In this document: positions 27,470-36,326 of the stretch, in pieces
How the letters are laid out: each line of letters starts with the position of its first letter
Position numbering within the stretch: position 1 is the stretch's first letter
DNA from: a gamma proteobacterium HTCC5015
GTDB lineage: Bacteria; Pseudomonadota; Gammaproteobacteria; HTCC5015
Assembly (NCBI GenBank): GCA_000155715.1
Contig: DS990599.1
Span: 218,419-282,418 of the forward strand
Reading direction: 5' to 3'
DNA: 64,000 nucleotides
The notes under the pieces: model-generated
Told to the model about the DNA's origin: nothing
The model's input: the letters and a program-made list of their open reading frames with translations, nothing else
Database searches by the model: none
Translations under genes and position numbers: made by a program

Positions 27470-28387
27470 CTAGCGGTAGTGGGATTCGTCTTCTAAAAAC
27501 TCAACGGGCGGTGCGAAAAAGGATGCCCCAGTAACGGCCTGAGTGAATTGCAGCAGTTTGTCGGTGTGGCCGTGACCATCGCCTTCCACCATGCTTCTTA
27601 AGATGCGGGGAAAGTTGTCGCCGCGATGGGCGTAGGCGATGAACACTAGGCCGTATTCGCGAACGGTGCCGAACGGCAGACTGTGGCGAAGCAGTTCGAC
27701 CGGGCTGCCATCGTCATTTTTGAGGTTGGCACGCAGGGTGTGGGCGGTGGCTTGTTTGTCGACTTTATCAAACTCGACGTCGTCGATTTTTGTGCGACCG
27801 TAGACGGCCTCTTGCTCTTCGATATCCATGGTTTCCCACTCGGGGAGGTTGTGCAAATAGTGTTGCAAGTGGATATAGCTACCCTGACTTAGTGCATCGT
27901 TGCCGGGTGTGAGTGCAACCTCGGCGCGATGCTCCCCTTCGGGGTTTTCCGTGCCGTCGACAAAGCCGGTTAGGTCGCGGCTATCGAGATAGCGAAATGC
28001 GTGGGTCTCTTTTTCAACGGTTAGGTCTTGGCCAAACTGTTCGATCAGTTCACGGGCGAGCTCGAAATTGATGTCGTGGCGCTCGGAGCGCAAGTGAATG
28101 AGCACATCAAAAGGCGTGTGAGGCATTTTCCCGTCGTTATTTTCCAGCTCGGGGAAAGCGCGCAGTTGGTCTGGCCTGTCGCCGTTGAACACACGCTCCC
28201 AAGCTTCGCTGCCGATCGCGATGACGCCACTTAACTGGGCTCGGGGGAAGCGCTGGGACCAATTGCTCACTTCGCGGTGAAAAAAGCGCAACAGCCATTG
28301 AAGCGATTGTGGCTCCTTGGCGCTCAGACACAGGAGGTAGGCGTGGCTATTGGGAGTGGGCAGAATACCGCTTTGGGCCGTGTTCAT
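27470..28387 (-). CDS. Dyp-type heme peroxidase (YfeX-like)
   Basis: A 305-residue dye-decolorising peroxidase. The family motif GFVDGTENP (distal Asp of the GxxDG motif) is near residue 147, and the C-terminal half carries the conserved HSLPFG and a following EYGLVFIAYA region around the heme. There is no Tat or Sec signal, so it is the cytoplasmic, YfeX-type group of about 300 residues. It would use hydrogen peroxide to oxidise phenols, dyes or porphyrinogens. The EamA exporter follows closely; whether they share a function is unknown. Confidence 0.92.
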   Translation of the reverse strand: MNTAQSGILPTPNSHAYLLCLSAKEPQSLQWLLRFFHREVSNWSQRFPRAQLSGVIAIGSEAWERVFNGDRPDQLRAFPELENNDGKMPHTPFDVLIHLRSERHDINFELARELIEQFGQDLTVEKETHAFRYLDSRDLTGFVDGTENPEGEHRAEVALTPGNDALSQGSYIHLQHYLHNLPEWETMDIEEQEAVYGRTKIDDVEFDKVDKQATAHTLRANLKNDDGSPVELLRHSLPFGTVREYGLVFIAYAHRGDNFPRILRSMVEGDGHGHTDKLLQFTQAVTGASFFAPPVEFLEDESHYR

Positions 28388-28487
28388 AGCGCTGTCTCAA
28401 CTGGTTTCTAGAGGTCTATCTTAACGCAGGCGGGGCGTTGTCCCAATGGGGCTTTTTCAGCAGCCTGCTAGAGGCTAGTCGATGGGC

Positions 28488-29471
28488 TTAACCGTTGACG
28501 GAGTTAGATTTTTTTTTTGCGAGTTTCTTTTCAAGCACTTGCTTGCCGAGCTGAATGTTCTGCTGGTCCGTCATGTCTTTAGGTGGGATGGATACCAACT
28601 GATGCAGAATGTGGGCGCTCTGCTGCTCGGGATTTTTCTCACAAAGTTTTAGACAGGCCTTGCCGTACTCCAATAACAGAGCCGTGCTTTGGGGCGACTC
28701 GCTGGTGGCGGCTTCAAAGTCCTCTAAAGCGCGGTCGCGATTGGAGCCGTAGAGTAGGCGGCCAGTAAATCCGGCGTGTTGGGTGACTTCAGAGTGGAAC
28801 ACCGCCTTAAACATCATGGCCTCAACGTTGTTGGGTGCTAATTCAGCGGCGCGGTAGATGTTCTTTTTCAATTTGCCGCCTAAACCCTTGGTGAAAGCGG
28901 AAACGGGATTGATTTCCTGTCCGTAGCGACCGATGGCAAACGCCTTTAGTAGGTAAAAGGCGGGCATCTCCAGATCGAATTTTTCCTGCATGCGCTCCAT
29001 GTGCTTAATCAATCCAGCAAAGGCGTCTCGGCGGGCATCACCCGGCGGTACAAAAAAGTGGTGGTGAATAGAGAGGCTGCGCAGCTTGGGCAGTGCCCCG
29101 GCTAAACCGAGGGTATCGGCTAACTCGTAGGCGCTTTTATATTGCCCTGCGTGGTACAGGCGCCAAGCTTCAGCGACTCTGGGCGCGAGTTGGCTGAAGT
29201 CCCCGTTAAATTGATCGGGCAGTGCTTCGTCTTGGTGCTCGGTGCCAAAAAAGGGAGAGAGCAGGGCGCTGAGTTGGTCGGCGCTGGGGTAGTCGACGGA
29301 GTCTCGGTAGTGCAGCTTGCCCCAGTTTTTTTGCAGTTGTTCGCCTTCGTAATAGTACTGCATACCCTCGGGGTAGTCCTGTAGCAAATCGGCACCCAAA
29401 TAGACGTCACCGCGCGCGGTGTTAGCCAGCGCGAGTAAGGCTATTAAAATGAATGTAAACCGATTGAGCAT
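28488..29471 (-). CDS. Exported TPR-like helical protein, function unknown
   Basis: I cannot assign a function. The 327-residue product starts MLNRFTFILIALLALANTARG, a Sec signal peptide, and is therefore exported. The body is alpha-helical with repeat-like pairs (VAEAWRLYHAGQYKSAYELA, AALLLEYGKACLKLC-type), reminiscent of tetratricopeptide repeats, and ends in a Lys-rich tail. ATG 29471 is preferred over GTG 29486. It is transcribed away from the sensor kinase at 29610 and close to two solute-binding-like genes, which suggests a shared role. TRAP-transporter-associated TatT proteins are also TPR-like, so a link to those binding proteins is a reasonable guess, not more. Confidence 0.75.
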   Translation of the reverse strand: MLNRFTFILIALLALANTARGDVYLGADLLQDYPEGMQYYYEGEQLQKNWGKLHYRDSVDYPSADQLSALLSPFFGTEHQDEALPDQFNGDFSQLAPRVAEAWRLYHAGQYKSAYELADTLGLAGALPKLRSLSIHHHFFVPPGDARRDAFAGLIKHMERMQEKFDLEMPAFYLLKAFAIGRYGQEINPVSAFTKGLGGKLKKNIYRAAELAPNNVEAMMFKAVFHSEVTQHAGFTGRLLYGSNRDRALEDFEAATSESPQSTALLLEYGKACLKLCEKNPEQQSAHILHQLVSIPPKDMTDQQNIQLGKQVLEKKLAKKKSNSVNG

Positions 29472-29609
29472 GTATAAAATGGGCACAAGCCTGTAAGTTG
29501 CATTAGACTATGCTCAGGCACGCGGGGAGAAAAGTGCCACTGGTCACAAAATATGAATGACCATCGTCATATACGCAACCACACGCTTTTCTGTTCCAAT
29601 GGCGACACA

Positions 29610-30875
29610 ATGATTAAACAAACGCTACGACTATTCGCACCTGCTGCACTTTTCGAGTTCATGGGGCGGTTCCAATGGATCGGTGATCCGGATCGCGCTC
29701 GAGACCTTGTGCGCCTAAGCTTCTTTTACGGTGCGGGCACACTCATTTGGTGGGTTGTCGCCTATGAGATTTACTGGTTTGGCCGTTTCGGCGCCAGCTC
29801 GCAACAGGAGATCATTTGGGCGTGGTCGCTGTTCGGCACGTTTGTGGGCGTGCTCACCTTGGTCGGAATCGTCGTTGGCGCCAGCTATCTTGGTTACTAC
29901 CGCTACCCTTTCAAGATGATGCACCGCCACAAAGCGGTGGTGGCAAGTATTTTCTTATTGTATCTATTGATGCCTGTGCTGGCGGCGAGTGTTAACAGCG
30001 TTGATGTCGATGGTTCGCACATGCTGATGCCTTTAGTGACCATCGCGCCACTGGCCAGTATCTTGCCCATTCCTCTCGGTCTGTTGTTGATTACGCTGTC
30101 CACTTTTGGTGTGGCGGCCTTTTATGTGCCCGACTTGGCGCCCATTACCGCGGGCTACGCGGTGCTCCAACAGTTGGTTTTGCTATGGATGACACGCGCC
30201 GTTACCAACGAAAAATTTGCCAAAGAAGATCTCTATCGCCGCAACGATGAGCTCGGCGCCACACAGGCCTTGCTGAGTCAGGCATCCAGACAAAATGAGC
30301 GCTTGAGAATTGCGCGCAATATTCACGATTTGGTGGGTCACCATGTGGCTGCTTTGACTCTCAATTTGGAGGTGCTCAGTCACAAAACCGAAGGTGAGAT
30401 AAAACAAGAAGTGACCGAGGCCTTGGGGATTTCTAGAGATTTGATGGACAAGGTGCGCGCTGCGGTCAGCGAGTACCGTATGGATGTCGCCCTGCCTGTC
30501 TCGGACATACTCGCCGAACTGATTAACCACGCGCCGCGCATCGACATTGACCTCGACCTCGATGAAAACTTGGTGATTCGCGATGCGGCGACCGCGGAGG
30601 CCGTATTGCGCTCGGCTCAGGAAATCGTCACCAATACGCTCAAGCACTCCGAGGCCACACAGCTTTTTATGCAGCTCAAAGAGCGCGAGGGCTGGTTGCA
30701 GTTTCGCTCTATGGATGATGGCCAAGGGGCTAAAAAATCGCTGCGATACGGCAATGGCCTAAATGGCATTAAAGAGCGCGTCGAAGACCTAGGCGGGACG
30801 ATGTCGGTCGATCAGCAGTACCAACAAGGTTTCAAGGTCACATTTAGCATTCCGCTCTCGGGAGGCGTCGTGTGA
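29610..30875 (+). CDS. NarL-type membrane sensor histidine kinase
   Basis: A 421-residue sensor kinase with about six hydrophobic helices in residues 35-200 and no large periplasmic domain, so it may sense a membrane or intracellular signal. The phosphoacceptor helix is ERLRIARNIHDLVGHH near residue 235, the HisKA_3 type used with LuxR-family regulators. The ATP-binding domain follows with an N-box-like EIVTNTLKHSEA and GNGLNGIKERV (G-box). ATG 29610 was chosen over the upstream ATG at 29553 because the protein then opens with a normal MIKQTLRLF start. It overlaps the response-regulator gene by four bases. Confidence 0.92.
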   Translation: MIKQTLRLFAPAALFEFMGRFQWIGDPDRARDLVRLSFFYGAGTLIWWVVAYEIYWFGRFGASSQQEIIWAWSLFGTFVGVLTLVGIVVGASYLGYYRYPFKMMHRHKAVVASIFLLYLLMPVLAASVNSVDVDGSHMLMPLVTIAPLASILPIPLGLLLITLSTFGVAAFYVPDLAPITAGYAVLQQLVLLWMTRAVTNEKFAKEDLYRRNDELGATQALLSQASRQNERLRIARNIHDLVGHHVAALTLNLEVLSHKTEGEIKQEVTEALGISRDLMDKVRAAVSEYRMDVALPVSDILAELINHAPRIDIDLDLDENLVIRDAATAEAVLRSAQEIVTNTLKHSEATQLFMQLKEREGWLQFRSMDDGQGAKKSLRYGNGLNGIKERVEDLGGTMSVDQQYQQGFKVTFSIPLSGGVV

Positions 30876-31513
30876 TTCGCGTTGTTATCGTCGATGATCA
30901 AACGTTAGTGCGACACGGCATTGCCAATTTGTTGGGCATGTCGGACAAGGTTGAGGTGGTCGGCGAGGCGGGCGATGGTGAAAGCGCGCTGTATCTTATC
31001 CCCCAAGTCAGCCCCGATGTCGTGCTGATGGATATTCGAATGCCCGGTCTGAGCGGCCTAGATGTACTGCGCAAGCTGCGCGCCTCTGACGACAACACGC
31101 CGCCGGTGATTTTGCTGACCACCTTTGAAGATCAAGACACCTTGCAACAGGCTATTCGTCTAGGTGCCAAAGGCTATCTACTCAAGGATGTGACACTCGA
31201 TAACCTGTTGGCCAGCTTGGAGCTAGTGATGGCGGGTCAATCGGTGTTTGATAATCGCATTAATCACCGCACCGATGATGTGTCGGCGGCTTCGCGCAGC
31301 CAGGCTAGCTTGGGCGACGCCTACGATTTGACGGCTCGCGAAGTGAACATAATCGAATTGATGAGCGAGGGCGCCAGTAATAAAGAAATCGCCTTCCGTC
31401 TCGACTTGAAAATGGGCACGGTAAAAAACTATGTATCTAGCGTGCTGCTTAAGCTCGGTGTGCGCGATCGCACTCAAGCTGTCATCAAAATTAAAGAGGA
31501 AGGCTGGTTTTAA
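30872..31513 (+). CDS. LuxR-type response regulator
   Basis: A 213-residue NarL/FixJ-family regulator. The receiver domain has VDDQTLVR, the phosphorylated Asp in VLMDIRMPG near residue 54, and the conserved Lys in AKGYLLKD. The C-terminal helix-turn-helix includes LTAREVNIIELMSEGASNKE and KMGTVKNYVSSVLLKL. GTG 30872 overlaps the kinase stop, so the two are co-translated and form a cognate pair. The next gene, 55 bp downstream in the same direction, encodes a solute-binding-like protein that may be a target or part of the same transcript. Confidence 0.94.
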   Translation: MIRVVIVDDQTLVRHGIANLLGMSDKVEVVGEAGDGESALYLIPQVSPDVVLMDIRMPGLSGLDVLRKLRASDDNTPPVILLTTFEDQDTLQQAIRLGAKGYLLKDVTLDNLLASLELVMAGQSVFDNRINHRTDDVSAASRSQASLGDAYDLTAREVNIIELMSEGASNKEIAFRLDLKMGTVKNYVSSVLLKLGVRDRTQAVIKIKEEGWF

Positions 31514-31568
31514 CGGGAACTCTATGCTCCAATCAGCCCACGAATAGAAAATAACCACTGAGGCCACT

Positions 31569-32585
31569 ATGAATACACTGCTTAAAATCACTTTAGCGCT
31601 ATTTGCGCTCACCCCCGCTTTATCGATGGCAAACAATGATGCCGTCAAGCGCTCTATGTGCTTGTTTGACCCCGTGGGCAAAGGCGGCGATATGTACGCC
31701 ATGCTCAAAGAGTTTCAGGCCGAAGTGCTCAACCTCGGGGTTCGACTTGAGTTGAAGCCCTTTGACAGTGAGAGCGTCATCGTTAACGAGCTAAAAGCGG
31801 GCCAGTGTGATGCGATTGCCGTGACAGGCATGAAAGCTCGCCCCTTTAATACGTTCACGTCCACGATTGAAGCCGTGGGTGCACTGCCTAAATACGAAGA
31901 CGTGCGCCTGCTGATGAAAACCGTTGTGAGCCCCAAGTTGCAAGAAAAAATGGTGCAGGGTGAGTACGAGGTAGCGGGCATTATGCCTGTCGGCAACGTG
32001 TACACATTTGTGCGCAACCGCGTTTGGGCGGAAGAGGGCTTGCAAGAGCACTTTCAAGGCAAAAAGGTGAGTGTGTTTGAAGGCGACGGTGTCTCCTTTG
32101 AAATGGTGCGCAACATGGGGGCGACGCCCGTTATGGTCGACACGACCTCCTTCGCGGGCAAGTTTAACAATGGCGCGGTCGATATTACCTTCTCGCCTGC
32201 CGTGGCCTACGAACCCCTAGAGCTCTATAAGGGGCTGGCCAATAACGGCGGTATTATTCGCACGCCAATGATTCAGCTGACCTTCCAAATGGTCATTCGT
32301 CACAAGCGCTTCCCCGATGGCTTCGGCGCCAAGGTGCGCAAACTCGCCTATGACCGCATGGGTTACGCCATGCAGTATGTGCACATGACGGAAAAGAAAA
32401 TCCCCGAAAAGCATTGGGTTGAATTGCCTCTGCGCGAAGTGGCGGGCATGGCGGAAATTATGCGCCAGAGCCGCGTCAAGCTGCGCGATCAAGGCGTTTA
32501 CGATGGCGACATGCTGAGCATCATGCGCAAGATACGTTGTCAGCGAGATCCCCGCCACTTTGAATGCGTCGATAAAATCGAATAA
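31569..32585 (+). CDS. Exported solute-binding-like protein (copy 1)
   Basis: A 338-residue protein with signal peptide (cleavage near LSMA) and a periplasmic-binding-protein look: LELKPFDSESVIVNEL, CDAIAVTGMKARPFN, VAGIMPVGNVYTFV, GKKVSVFEGDGVSFEMV and NNGAVDITFSPAVAYEP resemble the substrate-binding subunits of TRAP transporters. From memory it belongs to a 'putative solute-binding protein' family listed as DUF6091; I could not check this. Two cysteines near each end (MCLFDP and CQRDP...CVD) may pair. The protein at 32742 is a close paralog. No transporter membrane subunits are adjacent, so the binding proteins may work as sensors or with a remote permease. Confidence 0.82.
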   Translation: MNTLLKITLALFALTPALSMANNDAVKRSMCLFDPVGKGGDMYAMLKEFQAEVLNLGVRLELKPFDSESVIVNELKAGQCDAIAVTGMKARPFNTFTSTIEAVGALPKYEDVRLLMKTVVSPKLQEKMVQGEYEVAGIMPVGNVYTFVRNRVWAEEGLQEHFQGKKVSVFEGDGVSFEMVRNMGATPVMVDTTSFAGKFNNGAVDITFSPAVAYEPLELYKGLANNGGIIRTPMIQLTFQMVIRHKRFPDGFGAKVRKLAYDRMGYAMQYVHMTEKKIPEKHWVELPLREVAGMAEIMRQSRVKLRDQGVYDGDMLSIMRKIRCQRDPRHFECVDKIE

Positions 32586-32614
32586 AACGATTTGAAGTCA
32601 TTGCAACAACGAAA

Positions 32615-32642
32615 GGGCAGCCTCAAGGCTGCCCTTTTTTGT
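32615..32642 (+). terminator. Terminator between the two solute-binding-like genes
   Basis: GGGCAGCC and GGCTGCCC form a stem around TCAA, followed by TTTTTT. It should separate copy 1 from copy 2, so copy 2 needs its own promoter within 32643-32741. Confidence 0.85.
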
Positions 32643-32741
32643 GGCACTCATTTTCTAAACCCCTGTGACCTCTGGCACTGTTCAATCCAAACGCGATGGC
32701 GACAATGGTAAAAATCACTAATAAATAAGGCTTAACTGACT

Positions 32742-33761
32742 ATGTCGATTCACACTCATCGCGTTTTTATTGCACTCGCAACGATACTGGTGGCGATCTT
32801 TTCTACACAGGCGTCGGCCGAGCAGCGCAGTTTGTGTTTGTTTGACCCCGTTGGCGAGCGTGGCGATATGTACGCCATGTTGAAAGACTTTCGAGTCACA
32901 GTGAAAGATTTGGGCGTCGATTTAGAACTCAAGCCGTTTGACAGCGAAAGCGTGATCGTCAACGAATTTAAAGCGGGGAAATGTGATTCGATTGCGGTAA
33001 CGGGTATGAAGGTGCGGCCCTTCAACCAGTTCACGGCCACCATTGAGGCGGTGGGGGCCCTGCCCGCCTACGAAGACGTTCACTTGTTGATGAAAACCAT
33101 GACCAACCCGGGCCTGCAAGATAAATTGGTTCAGGGTGAATACGAGGTGGCGGGTGTTTTGCCCGTGGGTAATGTCTACACCTTCTTGAAGCGAAAAAAA
33201 TGGGCTACGCAGGGTTTGCAAGATCATTTGCAAGGCAAGAAAGTCAGCGTGTTTGAAGGGGATAACGTCTCCTACGAAATGGTACGCAATATGGGCGCGA
33301 ACCCTGTTGTCGTAACGACCACCTCATTTTCGGGCATGTTTAACAACGGTGCAGTGGACATTACCTTTGCCCCTGCCGTCGCCTACGAGCCGATGGAGTT
33401 GTACAAAGGCTTGGCAAACAATGGCGGAATTATTCGCACGCCTTTGATTCAGCTCACTTTCCAAATGGTGATTCGCCACAAGCGCTTCCCCGAAGGTTTT
33501 GGTCAAAAGCTGCGCGAAATTAGCTATCGCTACATGGGCTTTGCGTTGCAGTACGTACACATGGTGGAAAAGAAAATTCCCGAGCGTCACTGGGTAGAGT
33601 TGCCCATGCGCGAAGTGGCGGGCCTCACTTCTATTATGCGTCAAACGCGCATGCGCTTGCGCGATCGCGATATCTACGATGGCGACATGCTCAATATGAT
33701 GAGAAAAATTCGCTGCCAGCGCGACCCCAGTCACTTTGAGTGTATTCAAAAACTCGAGTGA
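32742..33761 (+). CDS. Exported solute-binding-like protein (copy 2)
   Basis: A 339-residue paralog of the preceding protein, nearly identical over long stretches (for example CLFDPVG, RGDMYAMLK, LELKPFDSESVIVNE, GGIIRTP, QLTFQMVIRHKRFP, KKIPE). The signal peptide is different and ends near TQASAEQ. Cysteine placement is kept, so fold and ligand are probably the same. It is separated from copy 1 by a terminator and followed by repeat-rich DNA. Two separately expressed copies suggest gene dosage or different regulation. Confidence 0.82.
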   Translation: MSIHTHRVFIALATILVAIFSTQASAEQRSLCLFDPVGERGDMYAMLKDFRVTVKDLGVDLELKPFDSESVIVNEFKAGKCDSIAVTGMKVRPFNQFTATIEAVGALPAYEDVHLLMKTMTNPGLQDKLVQGEYEVAGVLPVGNVYTFLKRKKWATQGLQDHLQGKKVSVFEGDNVSYEMVRNMGANPVVVTTTSFSGMFNNGAVDITFAPAVAYEPMELYKGLANNGGIIRTPLIQLTFQMVIRHKRFPEGFGQKLREISYRYMGFALQYVHMVEKKIPERHWVELPMREVAGLTSIMRQTRMRLRDRDIYDGDMLNMMRKIRCQRDPSHFECIQKLE

Positions 33762-34627
33762 TGAAAGCACCACCCTACAGAGGCAATGGCGATTAATTCG
33801 TCATTGCAAGCCTCTTACTGTCATTTCAAATTGGATTTGGAATCTCCACAACCAACCCCCGTCATTCCAGGCTTGATCTGGAATCCCCGCAACCACCCCC
33901 ACGTCATTCCAGACTTGATCTGGAATCTTCAAAACGAAGCTTTGATTGGGAGATTCTGAGGCCTCCGCTCCTTATCGATATCCTTGTAGGCCAATCAAGT
34001 TCAAGATGACGGCGGTGGGGACGAGCAAGAGGATGATAGAGGTTATAAATTGCCACGTCGGCTTTGCCTCCCCGAAATACCCGTCACGCTTCTTATCTTT
34101 AAAATACTCGTCATTCCCGCGCAGGCGGGAATCCAGCGTCTTTGAGTGCGAGGGGTCGTAAAGCCACTAGGCTCCCGCCTGCGCGGGAGCGACGGTGGGG
34201 TAGCTTGTCGGAGGGCGCCTTTATGCCCTTGGGCACTCGGGCCGACAGTACGTCCTCATTGCGAGGAGGCGCAGCCGACGCGGCAATCTGTTGGTGTGTT
34301 CGATGAGCAGAATGCCTCACTACGTTCGAAATGACGGCGCACTGTCGGCCCGAGGCGGGCCTCCCACAAGTGAGTTTCATGGTCGTTGTCCGAAGTGGTC
34401 CTCCCACAAGCATTGGTGGGTTACACCCTGCGGCTAACCCGCGCTGCCATGATATTCCAAACCCTACCCGTCATTCCAAACTTGATTTGGAATCTCCAGA
34501 ACGGAGCCTCGGCCCGTGCACCCAAGGGCATAAAGGCGCAGCCGACGCGGCAATCTATTGGTGTGTTCGGTGGGCAGATTGCTTCGCCTACAGCTCCAAT
34601 GACCGCAAAATGCGGTCCCCGCCACCT
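33762..34627. repeat. Repeat-rich intergenic region
   Basis: No convincing gene. The 866 bp contain several copies of a short hairpin repeat, GTCATTCCAGACTTGATCTG and continuing GAATC, at about 33819-33846, 33859-33885, 33902-33929 and 34470-34498. A two-hairpin repeat lies at about 34110-34198 (TCCCGCGCAGGCGGGA and its partner). A third motif, CGCAGCCGACGCGGCAATCT, occurs at about 34267 and again at about 34535, each time followed by a TTGGTGTGTTCG stretch. Short open frames across this region overlap the repeats on both strands and have no ribosome-binding site or family resemblance. Confidence 0.75.
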
Positions 34628-35701
34628 CTACTCAATCACCAGCGATCCAGACTCGGGCAGCTGCGAGACCAAATCGCTTCCAACGAGTGTGGACGGTGTA
34701 TAGGTGCCGCCTTGTACGCTGTGCGCCATTAAATGCTCGATCACCGCCAGCGAACCCGTAATCGTTAAACTGTAGCCGTTGGCAGTTTGAATGCGCGCCG
34801 TTTTAACGTTGCCCTTGGCATTGCGCGCTTCACCCCATACAAAGGTTGGCATTTTGGCTCGCTGTTGTTCGTTGGGGCCTTTTACCGTTTTGGCAATTCG
34901 GGCTTTAATCAGTTTCTGAACCCACGAAAAACCTAAGATAGGGCGAATATAATTGGCTCGCTTGGCGCTCTTAATCAGCTTGGGTGAGCCGGGCATAAAT
35001 ACCTTGATGTTGGGAATGCCCGTGGAGTGGTAGGCGGTGGAGACATCGCCCCAGGGAATGGTCATGGCATCTTTTTCGCCATCGCCAAAATCAATGCGTT
35101 GCACTTCATAAGCCAGTGGCACGGTCGTGATGACGCCATCGCGGCGAATCATGCCACCTTGAGCCAAGCCCTCGACAGAGGTCTTGGCCGTTCCGGGTGA
35201 AAAACCCGAGCGAGAGTCAAAGCCCAACGACAAATGCGTGGCATCGGGGAGGGCGCCCGCCAAGGCTGCGGCGACACAGTCGGTGGGAATAACATCAAAA
35301 CCCACGCCGGGGCAGAGCACGACCCCCGCCGCTTGTGCTTGCTGGCTAAGCGCCTGCGCCGTTTCAAAAACAGCGATTTCGCCGGTAATGTCCAAATAGT
35401 GTGCGCCCGCGATCAGGCAAGCCTTCATCATCGGCTCGGCGGTGGCGGAAAAGGGGCCCGCACAATTTAATACGAGGGAAAACTCGCCGAGTTGCTCGGC
35501 AATGCGCTCAGGCGCATCCAGCGAGAATGCGACAGCCTCTAGTCCCAGCTCTTGGGCGATACCTTGAACCTTCTCTAAACGCCGCCCCGCCAACACGGGC
35601 CGATAACCGCGCCGCACCGCCTCGCGGGCAATCAATTCACCGGTGTAGCCGTAGGCGCCGTAAATTAGCCAGGGTTTTTGCAGAGTGCTTTCAGAGCTCA
35701 T
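34628..35701 (-). CDS. Saccharopine dehydrogenase-like NAD(P)-binding enzyme
   Basis: A 357-residue protein of the saccharopine dehydrogenase / trans-acting enoyl reductase group. The N-terminus has the Rossmann signature LIYGAYGYTGELIA, then AGRRLEKV and LVLNCAGPF, where the loops around the nucleotide are clear. HYLDITGEIAVFE and GVGFDVIPTDCVA are typical for this subgroup. ATG 35701 has GAGGAG eight bases upstream. Relatives take part in lipid or cofactor metabolism, but the substrate is unknown. No operon partner is visible. Confidence 0.85.
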   Translation of the reverse strand: MSSESTLQKPWLIYGAYGYTGELIAREAVRRGYRPVLAGRRLEKVQGIAQELGLEAVAFSLDAPERIAEQLGEFSLVLNCAGPFSATAEPMMKACLIAGAHYLDITGEIAVFETAQALSQQAQAAGVVLCPGVGFDVIPTDCVAAALAGALPDATHLSLGFDSRSGFSPGTAKTSVEGLAQGGMIRRDGVITTVPLAYEVQRIDFGDGEKDAMTIPWGDVSTAYHSTGIPNIKVFMPGSPKLIKSAKRANYIRPILGFSWVQKLIKARIAKTVKGPNEQQRAKMPTFVWGEARNAKGNVKTARIQTANGYSLTITGSLAVIEHLMAHSVQGGTYTPSTLVGSDLVSQLPESGSLVIE

Positions 35702-35831
35702 CAGGGTTACTCCTCGTAGGATGTGTGGCAAATGTTGATAGCCAGTCGAGTTCTAGAGCATGATTTAAGCACAGGCGTATTTCAAATGCCGAATAGCTCG
35801 ATGGGCGTTATTTGCAAGCCAAGGGGAGGGA

Positions 35832-36218
35832 GACCCACTAGGGTAGGGTGAAGACCGCTGCCGTAGGCACGCGAAGCATGGCTTCGCGAGGTCGAAACGC
35901 CAAGCGCCTCTGGCGATTGGCAGGAATAGTCCGATGAGGCTTACCCGCGACCGAAGGGAGTGGTGGGCCCAGTAGGGTGAAGACCGTTGCCGTAGGCACG
36001 CGAAGCATGGCTTCGCGAGGTCGAAACGCCAAGCGCCTCTGGCGATTGGCAGGAATAGTCCGATGAGGCTTACCCGCGACCGAAGGGAGTGGTGGGCCCA
36101 GTAGGGTGAAGACCGTTGCCGTAGGCACGCGAAGCGCGGCTTCGCGAGGTCGAAACGCCAAGCGCCTCTGGCGATTGGCAGGAATAGTCCGATGAGGCTT
36201 ACCCGCGACCGAAGGGAG
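35832..36218 (-). repeat. 129-bp tandem repeats carrying the tRNA-Ile2 3' end
   Basis: Three head-to-tail units of 129 bp (36090-36218, 35961-36089, and a left-degenerate 35832-35960) follow tRNA-Ile2 directly downstream. On the minus strand units join at CCTACTGGGCCCACCA, the 16-nt 3' end of the tRNA including CCA, so the array holds two exact extra tRNA tails plus a degenerate third. Each unit has a hairpin CGCGAAGC-loop-GCTTCGCG whose loop differs between units (ATG or GCG), and a second stem CGCCAAG...TGGCG. 129 is a multiple of three, and one minus-strand frame (36161 to 35838) stays open as a basic 43-residue repeat. The arrangement resembles the rtT repeats of E. coli tyrT. Confidence 0.85.
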
Positions 36219-36295
36219 TGGTGGGCCCAGTAGGACTTGAACCTACGACCAATCGATTATGAGTCGACTGCTCTAACCAGCTGAGCTATGGGCCC
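36219..36295 (-). tRNA. tRNA-Ile2 (anticodon CAT)
   Basis: A 77-nt tRNA with encoded CCA. Stems pair fully: acceptor GGGCCCA/TGGGCCC, D-stem GCTC/GAGC, anticodon stem GTCGA/TCGAT (one G-U) around CTCATAA, T-stem GTAGG/CCTAC. The CAT anticodon could mean Met, but the arm GACTCATAATCG followed by TTGGTCG and the T-loop TTCAAGT resemble the E. coli lysidine-modified tRNA-Ile2, and the position after rpoD matches Pseudomonas. It would read AUA codons after TilS modification. Confidence 0.92.
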
Positions 36296-36326
36296 TTGGA
36301 GTGCGGAAGGGTCGTGAGACCGACAG

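Noticed and set aside
34331-34732. Open frames in the repeat-rich region 33762-34627
   Set aside because: They overlap each other in several frames, consist of palindromic repeat sequence, and have no convincing start sites.
35832-36218. CRISPR array
   Set aside because: The units are 129-bp identical tandem repeats without unique spacers, and no cas gene is near.
36219-36295. tRNA-Met from the CAT anticodon
   Set aside because: Anticodon arm, T-loop and the place after rpoD agree better with lysidine-type tRNA-Ile2; a TilS-identity check would settle it.
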